The translations under genes and the position numbers were made by a program. A DNA stretch of 64,000 nt from Marinifilaceae bacterium (GTDB taxonomy: Bacteria; Bacteroidota; Bacteroidia; Bacteroidales; Marinifilaceae): NCBI GenBank assembly GCA_025210485.1, contig JAOARN010000153.1, forward strand, positions 1-64,000. Direction: 5' to 3'. The notes under the pieces were generated by a model, which was not told the origin of the DNA, searched no databases, and was given only the letters and a program-made list of their open reading frames with translations. Positions 9,256 to 17,938 of this stretch are shown one piece after another; within the stretch, counting starts at the first letter, position 1; every line of letters begins with the position of its first letter.

Positions 9256-11703
9256 ATGAAAATATCATACTCGTGGCTTAAAGAATACATCGATATTGAT
9301 TTGTCTGATAGTGAATTAGACGAAATATTAACCCAGATAGGACTTGAAGTTGGTGGAATTGAAAAGTTTGAATCTGTGAAAGGCGGTCTTGAAGGATTAG
9401 TAATAGGTGAGGTTAAAACTTGTGAACCACATCCAAATTCAGATCATTTAAGCATGACTACTGTAGATGTAGGCGGTGAAGAATTATTGCCAATAGTTTG
9501 TGGAGCACCTAATGTTGCTCAGGGACAAAAAGTTGTAGTTGCAACGGTAGGAACTGTGTTGTATGATGGAGATGATAGTTTTAAGATAAAAAAATCTAAA
9601 ATTAGAGGTGAGCAATCAATGGGAATGATTTGTGCCGAAGATGAAATAGGTCTAGGGGCAAGTCATGATGGAATTATGGTTCTTCCTTCAGATGCTCCTG
9701 TCGGAATAGCTGCTAAAGAGTATTTTGATATTGAAACAGATAAGGTAATTGAAATCGACTTAACACCAAATAGAGTAGATGGTTCATCTCATATTGGTGT
9801 GGCTCGTGATCTTGCTGCTTATTTCAAACAAAAACAAGAAATTGAATATACAAAACCTTCTGTAGAAGAATTTAAAGCTGAGAATTCAAATTTATCTATA
9901 GATATTAAGATAGATAAGCCAGAGGCATGTAAGAGATACTCTGGATTATGTATCGAAGGTGTAGAAGTTAAAGAATCGCCTGAATGGATACAAAATAGAT
10001 TAAAAGCAATAGGTTTAAACCCAATCAACAATATTGTTGATATCACCAATTATGTTCTTTTCGAAACTGGACAACCACTTCATGCTTTTGATTATGATAA
10101 GATTGAGTCAAAGCAAGTAGTTGTTAAGACCTTAGAAAAAGACACTAAATTTGTGAGTCTTGATAATGAGGAAAGAAGTCTTCATGAAAATGATTTGATG
10201 ATTTGTGATAAAAATACGCCAATGTGTATTGCTGGTGTATTTGGTGGTTCAGAATCAGGTGTTAGCAATAACACGAAGAATATATTCCTAGAAAGTGCAT
10301 ATTTTGATTCTGTTTTCGTTAGAAAAACAGCAAGAAGATTCGGTTTAAATACAGATGCATCGTTTAGATTTGAAAGAGGAACTGATCCTAATAATACTGT
10401 ATATGCTTTAAAAAGAGCTGCTTTATTAATTAAGGAAATTGCTGGAGGTACTATTTCTTCTGAAATTACAGACATATATCCTGAAGCAATTAAAGATTTC
10501 GAAATTGAAGTTAGTGTTGACAGAATCGAAAGGCTTTTAGGTAAGAAAATTGGCAAGGAGACTATAGTAAAAATTCTTACGGCTCTTGAGATAAAAGTTG
10601 CTGAAGATAATGGAGATGTTTTACTTCTTAATGTACCTCCTTATAGAGTTGATGTTCAGCGAGAAGCTGACATTGCTGAAGATATTCTTCGAATTTATGG
10701 CTTCAATAATATTGAAGTGTCAGAGAAATTGTCATCTTGTATAAGCTCACAACATAAGCCAGATGAGTTTCAATTGAAAAATATGGTGGCTGATATGTTG
10801 ACCAGTAATGGTTTTAATGAAATCATGAACAACTCTTTAACTAGAGCTAGATATTGTGAAGGATTAGAGACTTATAAGTCTGATAATAATGTAATGATAA
10901 ATAATCCATTGAGTTCTGATTTGAATGCGATGAGACAGACATTGTTATTCGGAGGTTTGGAGTCGATTAGTTATAATATAAATCGAAAAAATCCAAATTT
11001 GAAATTCTATGAATTTGGTAAGTCTTATCAGTATTTCAAAAAGGAGGAGAATCAAAATCCTGTAGATAATTATCATGAAACAGAATTATTTTCTATCTTC
11101 ATCTCAGGGAATATTAATAATCAAACCTGGAATTCTCCAGAAACTCCATCAAATTTCTTTTATTTGAAATCATATGTAGAGATGGTTCTTTCAAGACTTG
11201 GTGTGATGACTAAGATTAAGATTAAAGAATTTGATTCAGATGTATTCATTGAAGGTCTAGAGTATTCAACAAGAAAAAACACAATGGTGAAAATGGGTCT
11301 TGTTGAACCAAGTATATTAAAGGGTTTTGATATTGATACGCCTGTTTATTATGCTGAGTTTTACTGGGAAGCAATAATGAAAGAACATAAAAATTCAAAG
11401 ATAGAGTATAAGGATATTTCTAAATATCCTGCAGTAAAGAGAGATTTGTCTTTATTGGTGGATAAGTCTGTTAAGTTTTCTCAAATAAAAGAGATTGCAA
11501 ATAATTCAGAAAGAAAACTTCTTAAATCTGTAGATATCTTTGATGTTTATGAAGGAGAAAATTTAGGAGAAAATAAAAAATCATATGCTGTTAGTTTTAT
11601 TATTCAGGATGAAGAAAAAACATTGAAGGATAAGCAGATTGATAAGATAATGCAAAAAATAATATCTAGTTTAGAAAAACAATTGTCGGCTCAAATTAGA
11701 TAA
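9256..11703 (+). CDS. pheT: phenylalanine--tRNA ligase beta subunit
   Basis: PheT pairs with PheS as an alpha2-beta2 enzyme that charges tRNA-Phe; the beta subunit carries tRNA binding and editing. The 815-residue length is typical. Domains in order: an N-terminal EMAP-type tRNA-binding domain (about 40-155; GEVKTCEPHPNSDHL), the B3/4 editing domain (about 210-390; GQPLHAFDYDKI, FRFERGTDPNN), B5 (about 410-480), the catalytic-like core, and a C-terminal ferredoxin-fold anticodon-binding domain (about 720-815; YPAVKRDLSLLVD). pheS is not adjacent, which is common in Bacteroidota. It is followed by a strong terminator and is probably transcribed alone from the promoter at 9091. Confidence 0.97.
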   Translation: MKISYSWLKEYIDIDLSDSELDEILTQIGLEVGGIEKFESVKGGLEGLVIGEVKTCEPHPNSDHLSMTTVDVGGEELLPIVCGAPNVAQGQKVVVATVGTVLYDGDDSFKIKKSKIRGEQSMGMICAEDEIGLGASHDGIMVLPSDAPVGIAAKEYFDIETDKVIEIDLTPNRVDGSSHIGVARDLAAYFKQKQEIEYTKPSVEEFKAENSNLSIDIKIDKPEACKRYSGLCIEGVEVKESPEWIQNRLKAIGLNPINNIVDITNYVLFETGQPLHAFDYDKIESKQVVVKTLEKDTKFVSLDNEERSLHENDLMICDKNTPMCIAGVFGGSESGVSNNTKNIFLESAYFDSVFVRKTARRFGLNTDASFRFERGTDPNNTVYALKRAALLIKEIAGGTISSEITDIYPEAIKDFEIEVSVDRIERLLGKKIGKETIVKILTALEIKVAEDNGDVLLLNVPPYRVDVQREADIAEDILRIYGFNNIEVSEKLSSCISSQHKPDEFQLKNMVADMLTSNGFNEIMNNSLTRARYCEGLETYKSDNNVMINNPLSSDLNAMRQTLLFGGLESISYNINRKNPNLKFYEFGKSYQYFKKEENQNPVDNYHETELFSIFISGNINNQTWNSPETPSNFFYLKSYVEMVLSRLGVMTKIKIKEFDSDVFIEGLEYSTRKNTMVKMGLVEPSILKGFDIDTPVYYAEFYWEAIMKEHKNSKIEYKDISKYPAVKRDLSLLVDKSVKFSQIKEIANNSERKLLKSVDIFDVYEGENLGENKKSYAVSFIIQDEEKTLKDKQIDKIMQKIISSLEKQLSAQIR

Positions 11704-11730
11704 TTACAAAATATTGGTGATTGAAAAAAA

Positions 11731-11762
11731 GGTTCTCTTTGTTAAAGAGAGCCTTTTTTTTT
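11731..11762 (+). terminator. terminator of pheT
   Basis: Ten-base arms around a GTT loop (one G-U pair) followed by nine T residues, 28 bases after the pheT stop. Confidence 0.9.
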
Positions 11763-12060
11763 GCTCTTGTCTATGGCAATTTTAAGTGATTTACTGATGA
11801 TTTAGCAATTTATTAAAATATAAATAATTCAGATGTGCCTTATCGTGCATCGAAGTGTTCGTATTCGTGCATTCTAGATAGTGCTGGTATAGATTCGTTT
11901 TGTGTGTTGTAGTCTTGCATCCAGCTTTATAGATGTTTTGGTATGATATATGATTGCGGATTGGTGGTTAGGTAAATTGCTTAAATTCGATAGTAATATA
12001 TATCGAAGCTTGTTGAAAATATGAAAAGATAAGTGCAAAGTTAGTGTTAGTAATGATGGG

Positions 12061-12092
12061 AAAAAGCAGCAAAAAAGTTTGCTGCTTTTTTT
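12061..12092 (+). terminator. orphan intrinsic terminator
   Basis: Thirteen-base perfect arms (core GCAGCAAA / TTTGCTGC) around a 4-base loop, ending in seven T residues. No gene lies upstream after the pheT terminator. Its right arm contains the TTTG used as the -33 box of the next promoter. Confidence 0.75.
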
Positions 12093-12108
12093 ATATAATT
12101 TATTTTTG
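12078..12108 (+). promoter_or_regulatory. promoter of the DUF4293 gene
   Basis: TTTG (12078-12081), 19 bases, TATTTTTG (12101-12108): an exact match to the Bacteroidota consensus, 27 bases before the ATG. The -33 box lies inside the preceding terminator hairpin. Confidence 0.65.
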
Positions 12109-12134
12109 TGACAAACAAATAAAAATTAATTGTT

Positions 12135-12584
12135 ATGATTCAACGAATTCAATCAGCCTACATCTTGATATGCGCTGTTTTAGTTATGATAATATTCTTT
12201 TCACCTGTAGCAAAAATTACAGATGCAGCAGGTCAAGTTTATTCTTGTTATATAAGTAAATTGAAACCAACTGTGGAAACTGAAAATGTTTATCAATTTC
12301 CATTAATCGGTTTATTAATAGTAGTATTTGCAGTTTTTATATTCTGTTTTTTCAAGTATAAAAATAGAATACTTCAAATTCGTTTATTGGTGTTTAATAT
12401 CGTTTGCCAGTTGTCAGCAATCGTTTTAATTTATTTATATGTAAATAAGTTTTTTGAGAATGCTACAATTAATTATTCAATAATATGTTCATTTTTAGCC
12501 ATAAATCTAATTCTAAGTTATCTAGCAATTAGATCAATAGGTAAGGATGAGGTTCTTATTAAATCTATTGATAGAATTAGATAG
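12135..12584 (+). CDS. DUF4293 family membrane protein
   Basis: A 149-residue inner-membrane protein with four predicted hydrophobic segments (about 8-27, 54-73, 80-102 and 112-130) and short loops. The N-terminus MIQRIQSAYIL and the C-terminus KSIDRIR, with preceding acidic/basic residues, are characteristic of DUF4293, a Bacteroidota-restricted family of unknown function. The stop codon overlaps by 8 bases the end of the convergent birA gene, so the two 3' ends interlock and no terminator is visible between them. Confidence 0.8.
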   Translation: MIQRIQSAYILICAVLVMIIFFSPVAKITDAAGQVYSCYISKLKPTVETENVYQFPLIGLLIVVFAVFIFCFFKYKNRILQIRLLVFNIVCQLSAIVLIYLYVNKFFENATINYSIICSFLAINLILSYLAIRSIGKDEVLIKSIDRIR

Positions 12585-13350
12585 AGTTTGAATTTACAGT
12601 AGCATGTAAGTACTCTACTTCTTTAAAGTTGAATATCTTAGTTTCATTATTGCTTTCTATGAGTAATTGACCAATGTCGTTAATTCCTGTAATTCTGCCC
12701 TTGAAGCAGTTGTTTTCTAGGTCTTTGAAATAACTATCCTCATTTATTAAGTAAAGTGATTTGAGATATTCAGCTTTAATATAGTTATATTCAAAATTAG
12801 CTAATTTCTTATATTCAGCTTCAATATCAGCAAGCATCAGAGATAGTTGTTCTTTTAAATCATAGTCTTGAGATGTAATATTCTTTAAAGAAATTGGATT
12901 TGGAGCATCTGAAATGAAATTCTCTTGGTTTATATTAATTCCAATTCCACAAATACTGTATTCCAAGTGAGCACCGCAAATCGTATTTTCAATTAAAATT
13001 CCGCATATTTTTTTATTGTTAGCATAAATATCATTAGGCCACTTTATCTTAATATCATCTACATATCTTGAAATGTAATTTCTTATTCCTAAAGATATTG
13101 CCATTGATAAGTAGAACTGATTTTCAATGGATAGAAAATTAGGTTTGAAAATAATACTAATGGTAAGGTTTTTGCCACTTTCACTTTCCCATGTATTTTT
13201 GTTTAAGCCTCTGCCTTTATGTTGATTTAGTGCCATAATGACAGTTCCTTCATTTTGTGGAGACTTAAGTATTAATTCATTTGCATATTGATTTGTAGAC
13301 TCTAATTTGGGGATTACAATTAGATTTCGGTTGTTAAATAATTTATTCAT
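12577..13350 (-). CDS. birA: biotin--[acetyl-CoA-carboxylase] ligase
   Basis: BirA makes biotinyl-AMP and attaches biotin to a lysine of carboxylase carrier proteins. From the ATG at 13350 the protein has 257 residues. It shows the biotin-binding glycine-rich segment GRGLNKNTW (about 47-55; the classical form is GRGRxGR), KWPND at 104-108 including the catalytic lysine region, and GIGININ (136-142). It lacks the N-terminal helix-turn-helix of E. coli BirA, so it is a non-regulatory, group I type ligase. The longer open frame to 13419 would add a hydrophobic leader that is out of place in a cytosolic enzyme, so I reject that start. Confidence 0.92.
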   Translation of the reverse strand: MNKLFNNRNLIVIPKLESTNQYANELILKSPQNEGTVIMALNQHKGRGLNKNTWESESGKNLTISIIFKPNFLSIENQFYLSMAISLGIRNYISRYVDDIKIKWPNDIYANNKKICGILIENTICGAHLEYSICGIGININQENFISDAPNPISLKNITSQDYDLKEQLSLMLADIEAEYKKLANFEYNYIKAEYLKSLYLINEDSYFKDLENNCFKGRITGINDIGQLLIESNNETKIFNFKEVEYLHATVNSNSI

Positions 13351-13513
13351 TGTATTTAGATGTAAGTTGTTATTTAATATATTTATTATTAAAAGTAGTA
13401 ATATTTTTATAATTAGCAACTAATATAAATTTAACAAATGGGAGATATTTTTGTTAACAGGTGAAATATACTAAACTTGTATGTAGTATTTTATTGTTAA
13501 TAAAATTAAAAAA

Positions 13514-13568
13514 AACTAAGAATAAATTATAATTATTCATAGATTTACGAACTAATATATTCTTAGTT
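13514..13568. repeat. 11-bp inverted repeat with 33-base loop
   Basis: AACTAAGAATA (13514-13524) pairs perfectly with TATTCTTAGTT (13558-13568). There is no T-run, so it is not a terminator. It could be an operator or RNA structure in the birA/rsfS divergent region. Confidence 0.4.
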
Positions 13569-13709
13569 GGAGTATTTAGGTATACTTAGGACGACAGTAA
13601 GAACTATTTGTAGTGCAAATTATTAGTTTGTTATAAGAAATAAATACTCTAAATTTATAATCTTTTATGTATTCTTTTAAAGTACAGAATTAAAAATGAT
13701 TAAAAAGAT

Positions 13710-13717
13710 TATATTTG
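13710..13717 (+). promoter_or_regulatory. possible -7 promoter element for rsfS
   Basis: TATATTTG matches TAnnTTTG, 21 bases before the ATG. No -33 box lies at the expected spacing. Confidence 0.35.
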
Positions 13718-13738
13718 TAATTAAATTAAAAAAAGATA

Positions 13739-14095
13739 ATGCGTATAAATAATGCAGAAAAGCTTGCACAATCTATAATAGAAGGACTTCAAGATAGGAA
13801 AGCAGTTGATATAGTAAAAATTGATTTGCGAAAGATAGATGGTGCTGTAAGTAAATTTTTTATAGTATGTAACGGAACTTCAAGTACTCATACCATGGCA
13901 GTTTCTGATTCTGTTGAGGAATATGTTCGACAAGATATTGGCGAAAAGGTATGGAGAAAGCAAGGTACCGAAAATGCATTTTGGATTATTTTGGACTATG
14001 GAGATGTTGTAGTTCATATTTTTCAAGAAGAATATCGAGATTATTACCAATTAGAATCCCTGTGGGGAGATGCCGAAATCACAAAAATTGATTAA
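13739..14095 (+). CDS. rsfS: ribosome silencing factor RsfS
   Basis: RsfS (Iojap/DUF143) binds ribosomal protein L14 on the 50S subunit and blocks subunit joining when nutrients are short. The 118 residues cover the whole family domain: DIVKIDLR, FFIVCNGTSSTH, WRKQGTENAFWIILDYGDVVVHIF and YRDYYQLESLWGDA, all family hallmarks. It lies 51 bases upstream of ftsH on the same strand, and the pair is probably co-transcribed; rsfS-ftsH order recurs in Bacteroidota. Confidence 0.96.
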   Translation: MRINNAEKLAQSIIEGLQDRKAVDIVKIDLRKIDGAVSKFFIVCNGTSSTHTMAVSDSVEEYVRQDIGEKVWRKQGTENAFWIILDYGDVVVHIFQEEYRDYYQLESLWGDAEITKID

Positions 14096-14146
14096 GGTAT
14101 TTTAAATAATAAATGAAATGTGATACTTGTTTTAATATAAACTATA

Positions 14147-16129
14147 ATGACAGAACCGAAAAATAAAAATCCTTTTCAAAAAGACAATCAGTCAAATAAT
14201 AAGATTAAACCTCCGAAATTCAATTCATATTGGATTTTTGGTATCGTTGCAGTAATTCTAATCTCAACCCAGCTTGTTGACTTTGGGGGCGGTATAGAGC
14301 AAGTAGGTTGGTTTAGATTGAAAAATCAAATGATCAAAGAGGGTCATGTTGAAAAGATAAAAGTTGTAAAGAATAACCAAAAAGCATTCATATATATTAA
14401 AGAGCAAAGTTTGAGTAATTTTCCTGAATTGAAAAAGAACAGTTTTGGAAGTAATAATGGTCCTCATTTCGAATATGAAGTGGCTACAGTTGAAAACTTT
14501 GAAAATAAAATTAATGCTTTAAGAACAGAATATCCTGACTTTGAAAATACCGAAGTGAGATACGTTAATGATAATAAGGCTCTCGAAAGGTTTTTATTTA
14601 ATTGGTTATTACCAATAGGATTTATTCTGCTAATATGGTATTTTGTTTTTAGACGTATGTCTAAAGGAGCTGGCGGTGGAGCTGGTGGTGGAAATATCTT
14701 TAATGTTGGTAAATCAAGGGCTAAAGTTTTTGATAAAGAATCAAACATTAATGTCAACTTTAAAGACGTTGCTGGTCTTGCTGAAGCTAAACAAGAGGTT
14801 GAAGAGATAGTACAGTTTTTAAAGCATCCTGATAATTACACAAAATTGGGTGGTAAAATTCCAAAAGGAGCTTTATTAGTAGGCCCTCCTGGAACTGGTA
14901 AGACTTTATTGGCAAAGGCAGTTGCTGGTGAAGCGAATGTCCCATTCTTTAGTATGTCAGGATCTGATTTTGTTGAAATGTTTGTGGGAGTCGGAGCAAG
15001 TCGTGTTCGTGATTTATTCAAACAAGCAAAAGAAAAGTCTCCATGTATAGTTTTTATTGATGAGATTGATGCTATCGGTCGTGCTCGTGGCAAAAACCCA
15101 AATATGGGTTCAAATGATGAAAGAGAAAACACCTTAAACCAGCTTCTTACCGAAATGGATGGTTTTGAAACTAATTCGGGTGTTATAATTTTAGCTGCTA
15201 CAAACCGAGCTGATATATTAGATAGAGCACTTATGCGTGCTGGTAGATTTGATAGACAGATTCATGTTGATCTTCCTGATCTTAACGAAAGAAAAGAAAT
15301 TTTTGATGTACATTTAGCTCCACTAAAAAAAGCGGATGATGTACAAAGAGATTTCTTAGCAAAACAAACCCCTGGTTTTTCAGGTGCTGATATTGCTAAT
15401 GTTTGTAATGAAGCTGCATTGATTGCTGCAAGACACAAAAAAGAAGAAATAGAAAAACAAGACTTTTTAGATGCTGTAGATAGGATAATTGGAGGTCTTG
15501 AAAAGAAAAATAAAATTATATCTACACAAGAAAAGAAAACTATCGCATATCACGAAGCTGGTCATGCTACAGTGTCTTGGCTTTTGGAAAATGCACATCC
15601 TTTGGTGAAAGTTACTATTGTACCTAGAGGGAAAGCATTAGGAGCAGCATGGTATCTACCTGAAGAAAGAAGTATTACAACTAAGGAGCAGATGTTGGAT
15701 GAAATGTGCGCTACATTAGGTGGTAGAGCGGCAGAACAGCTTGAATTTGGTAAGATTTCAACAGGGGCACAGAATGATCTTGAAAAAGTTACTAAGCAAG
15801 CTATTGCAATGGTTTCTATATTTGGTATGAGCGAAAAAATAGGACATCTTAGTTACTATGATTCTTCGGGGCAAAGTGATTATGGATTTTCAAAACCTTA
15901 TAGCGAGAAAACAGCTGAAGTTATTGATCAAGAGGTTAAAGAAATCGTTGAAGAAAGTTACAAAAAGGCAATTAAAGTATTGGAGGATAATAGAGAAGGA
16001 TTTACCAAATTATCTCAGAAATTGCTTGAAAAAGAAGTAATATTCAGCGAGGATTTAGAAGAAATTTTCGGAAAACGTAAAAGTTTGAATGAGCAGGCAG
16101 AACAGCTTGATGAAAATAAAGAAGATTAG
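14147..16129 (+). CDS. ftsH: ATP-dependent zinc metalloprotease FtsH
   Basis: A membrane-anchored AAA+ protease that extracts and degrades misfolded membrane proteins and short-lived regulators. The 660 residues contain two membrane segments (about 28-46 and 150-168) flanking a periplasmic domain, then a glycine-rich linker (GGGAGGG). The AAA module has Walker A GPPGTGKT (246-253) and Walker B FIDEID (D305, E306); the second region of homology ends in the RAGRFDR segment. The zinc peptidase site is HEAGH (H469, E470, H473). The C-terminus is acidic (DENKED). Length and domain order are typical. A hairpin terminator shared with lpxH follows. Confidence 0.98.
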   Translation: MTEPKNKNPFQKDNQSNNKIKPPKFNSYWIFGIVAVILISTQLVDFGGGIEQVGWFRLKNQMIKEGHVEKIKVVKNNQKAFIYIKEQSLSNFPELKKNSFGSNNGPHFEYEVATVENFENKINALRTEYPDFENTEVRYVNDNKALERFLFNWLLPIGFILLIWYFVFRRMSKGAGGGAGGGNIFNVGKSRAKVFDKESNINVNFKDVAGLAEAKQEVEEIVQFLKHPDNYTKLGGKIPKGALLVGPPGTGKTLLAKAVAGEANVPFFSMSGSDFVEMFVGVGASRVRDLFKQAKEKSPCIVFIDEIDAIGRARGKNPNMGSNDERENTLNQLLTEMDGFETNSGVIILAATNRADILDRALMRAGRFDRQIHVDLPDLNERKEIFDVHLAPLKKADDVQRDFLAKQTPGFSGADIANVCNEAALIAARHKKEEIEKQDFLDAVDRIIGGLEKKNKIISTQEKKTIAYHEAGHATVSWLLENAHPLVKVTIVPRGKALGAAWYLPEERSITTKEQMLDEMCATLGGRAAEQLEFGKISTGAQNDLEKVTKQAIAMVSIFGMSEKIGHLSYYDSSGQSDYGFSKPYSEKTAEVIDQEVKEIVEESYKKAIKVLEDNREGFTKLSQKLLEKEVIFSEDLEEIFGKRKSLNEQAEQLDENKED

Positions 16130-16154
16130 GAAAGTAGTATATACAATATGACTG

Positions 16155-16187
16155 AAAGAGCTTATACGGAATGTGTAAGCTCTTTTT
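16155..16187. terminator. terminator between ftsH and lpxH
   Basis: Thirteen-base arms (one G-U pair) around a 5-base loop, then six T residues on the plus strand. It ends 7 bases before the lpxH stop, so it mainly serves ftsH and may also slow the convergent lpxH transcript. Confidence 0.85.
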
Positions 16188-16193
16188 TGCATC

Positions 16194-16955
16194 TTATACT
16201 AAAGGATGAGATTTTAATTCGGCTTTTTCGCCGTTAAAAACCACATATGTAAAATTTAAAATCCAATCTCCTGTGTTTATATAAGTCGATTTATCATTTA
16301 ATTTCACAGTATGAGGTACATGCCTATGTCCAAAAATAAAATAATCAATATGCTCTTTGTTTAGATAATCTTTTGCAAATAATGTTAGCCATTCTTTATC
16401 GTCTCCTTTGTAATAGTCTTGGGCTAATTCTTTGTTTTTTAGTCTACTCTGTTTTGACCATGAGTGAGCAAGAAAAAATGCAAAATTTGGATGGATTCTA
16501 GCAAATGCCCATTGCAAAAACTTATTTGTGAATATTTTTTTAAGAAGTTTGTATGATTTGTCGAATGGACCTAAACCATCACCATGGGCAAGAAAGAACT
16601 TTTTGCCATTAATCAATTGAATATTCTCTTTTCTGTATATATTGACACCTATCTCTTTTTCTAAGTAATCAAAAGCCCATATATCATGGTTTCCGGTGTA
16701 GTAATTTATTTCGATGCCCTGATCGGCTAATTCGGCTAGTTTTCCTAAGAATCTAATTGAGCCTTTTGGTACAACTTTTTTGTATTCAAACCAAAAATCG
16801 AAAATATCACCCATCAAAAACAAAGCACCCATATCTGATTTTATGGAATCCAACCATTTTACAATATGAATTTCTCTTTGTTTGTTATTGTCTAGAGCTG
16901 CAGCTTGAAGGTGTAAATCTGATATGAAATATGTCTTTTTTATATTTTTGTCCAT
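16194..16955 (-). CDS. lpxH: UDP-2,3-diacylglucosamine diphosphatase, LpxH-type
   Basis: It hydrolyses UDP-2,3-diacylglucosamine to lipid X in lipid A synthesis. The 253-residue protein has the calcineurin-like dimetal phosphoesterase set: D13-x-H15 (ISDLHL), MGDIFDFW with D50, GNHD (N89, H90, D91), H124-G-D126 and GHRH (209-212). This pattern and the length match the Bacteroidota LpxH group. Other lpx genes are not in the window. A distant LpxG-like or other metallophosphatase role cannot be excluded from sequence alone. Confidence 0.88.
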   Translation of the reverse strand: MDKNIKKTYFISDLHLQAAALDNNKQREIHIVKWLDSIKSDMGALFLMGDIFDFWFEYKKVVPKGSIRFLGKLAELADQGIEINYYTGNHDIWAFDYLEKEIGVNIYRKENIQLINGKKFFLAHGDGLGPFDKSYKLLKKIFTNKFLQWAFARIHPNFAFFLAHSWSKQSRLKNKELAQDYYKGDDKEWLTLFAKDYLNKEHIDYFIFGHRHVPHTVKLNDKSTYINTGDWILNFTYVVFNGEKAELKSHPLV

Positions 16956-17016
16956 TGTTTATTGTCTTAGATATTAAGTAGAGAAAAATAGTATATATCC
17001 TATTTTAAGTCAATTG

Positions 17017-17024
17017 CAAATATA
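17017..17024 (-). promoter_or_regulatory. possible -7 promoter element for lpxH
   Basis: The minus strand reads TATATTTG, about 60 bases before the lpxH ATG. There is no -33 box at 19 bases. Confidence 0.35.
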
Positions 17025-17259
17025 GTATAAAAATAAATAGCTGTATTGATAAAGTCTCAATATTCCCTGTTGGACAACTCGATGTGATTTGTGTCTGATT
17101 ATTTTAACTATAAATGATGATTGTATAATACGAATTAGCTAAATAAAACTAAGAAAATAGTTGTTTTTTTCTATTGCTTTATTAATTTTACATCATAATT
17201 GATTTAACAATATTCAAAAGTACAAGTTAAAGAACCATCATTACCACTAACTATATTTT

Positions 17260-17308
17260 AAGCTTAGCAATTATCATTTATCTGATTAATTGCTAAGCTT
17301 TTGTTTTT
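17260..17308 (+). terminator. orphan intrinsic terminator
   Basis: Perfect 14-base arms (AAGCTTAGCAATTA, 17260-17273, and its complement 17287-17300), a 13-base loop, then TTGTTTTT. No gene precedes it on the plus strand back to ftsH, which has its own terminator. Without its own promoter identified, it points to an untranslated transcript. Confidence 0.75.
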
Positions 17309-17594
17309 ATGCTATAATAGTGTGTGGTATATCATTCCACAATCTTTAAAAAAAATATCCGATTTATCTTGTAATTGCCTATGTTTATCTTGTTGGAATA
17401 GCTATTAAAATAGAATTTGTTGGGTTTATTTCATAAAATGAAGAATAAAATTGTATATTTTACATAAATGGAATTAATCTAAATAAGTACTCGTAACACT
17501 CCATATAATTTGGTATAGTAGGGATTTGGGTGAATCTGATAAATGTTATATTGCCTGTTTATTTGTGAATTTTTTAACTTGCCTCAATCTCTAT

Positions 17595-17625
17595 TATGTA
17601 AATTAATGTTTTTTTTATATATTTG
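17595..17625 (+). promoter_or_regulatory. possible promoter of the small-RNA candidate
   Basis: TATATTTG (17618-17625) fits the -7 consensus. TATG (17595-17598), one base off TTTG, sits exactly 19 bases upstream. The predicted start coincides with the first hairpin of the candidate RNA. Confidence 0.4.
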
Positions 17626-17630
17626 AAAGA

Positions 17631-17724
17631 GTAGACATAATAATATTGTCTACGAAATGTTAGTAGGTTAATATACCCTTTAGAATTGGCTCGTGACACC
17701 CCCTATGTCACGAGCTTTTGTTTT
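17631..17724 (+). ncRNA. candidate small RNA of about 95 bases
   Basis: A 5' hairpin (GTAGACA 17631-17637 with TGTCTAC 17647-17653) begins at the predicted transcription start. It is followed by about 35 unpaired bases and a terminator hairpin with perfect 10-base arms (17689-17698 and 17706-17715) and TTTTGTTTT. There is no open frame inside. Promoter, hairpin and terminator together look like a stand-alone small RNA gene. No known RNA family is recognised. Confidence 0.45.
17689..17724 (+). terminator. terminator of the small-RNA candidate
   Basis: GCTCGTGACA pairs perfectly with TGTCACGAGC across a 7-base loop, followed by TTTTGTTTT. The stem is GC-rich for this genome. Confidence 0.85.
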
Positions 17725-17907
17725 ATATTGTATTGATATATAAATCTATTAGTTTGGTTTAATTTTTTTGCTGAAAAATGATGGTTTGTATGTAACCTAA
17801 AAAATTAGTTTTATAGGGAAAAATCATATGAACATAATGAATGAAATTTAGTCAAAATCACAATTTTTAAATAGTTAGAATAAGTTTTGTATTAACAAAT
17901 TTTTATG

Positions 17908-17938
17908 TTGAATATAGATATAGTATTGTTTAAATTTG
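17908..17938 (+). promoter_or_regulatory. promoter of the thioredoxin-fold gene
   Basis: TTG (17908-17910), 20 bases, TAAATTTG (17931-17938). Good consensus fit. The predicted leader is about 135 bases to the ATG at 18079. Confidence 0.55.

Larger units (their letters stand above)
11704..12134 (+). other. gene-free interval between pheT and DUF4293 gene
   Basis: No credible open frame. It holds the pheT terminator (11731-11762), about 300 bases of otherwise unassigned sequence, a second strong terminator (12061-12092), and the promoter of the next gene (12078-12108). A terminator with no gene upstream of it suggests an untranslated transcript in 11763-12060, but I see no clear promoter for one. 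Confidence 0.5.
13351..13738. other. divergent intergenic region birA / rsfS
   Basis: It has no gene. It holds a long-loop inverted repeat (arms 13514-13524 and 13558-13568) and a -7-like box before rsfS (13710-13717). No clear birA promoter was found on the minus strand. Confidence 0.5.

Noticed and set aside
12044-12259. 71-residue plus-strand frame overlapping the DUF4293 gene start
   Set aside because: It lies in another frame over a terminator, the promoter and the start of the DUF4293 gene, and has cysteine-rich, non-family composition.
13351-13419. Longer birA frame starting at 13419
   Set aside because: The added 23 residues are hydrophobic and low in complexity, which is wrong for a cytosolic ligase. 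The ATG at 13350 gives the normal N-terminus.
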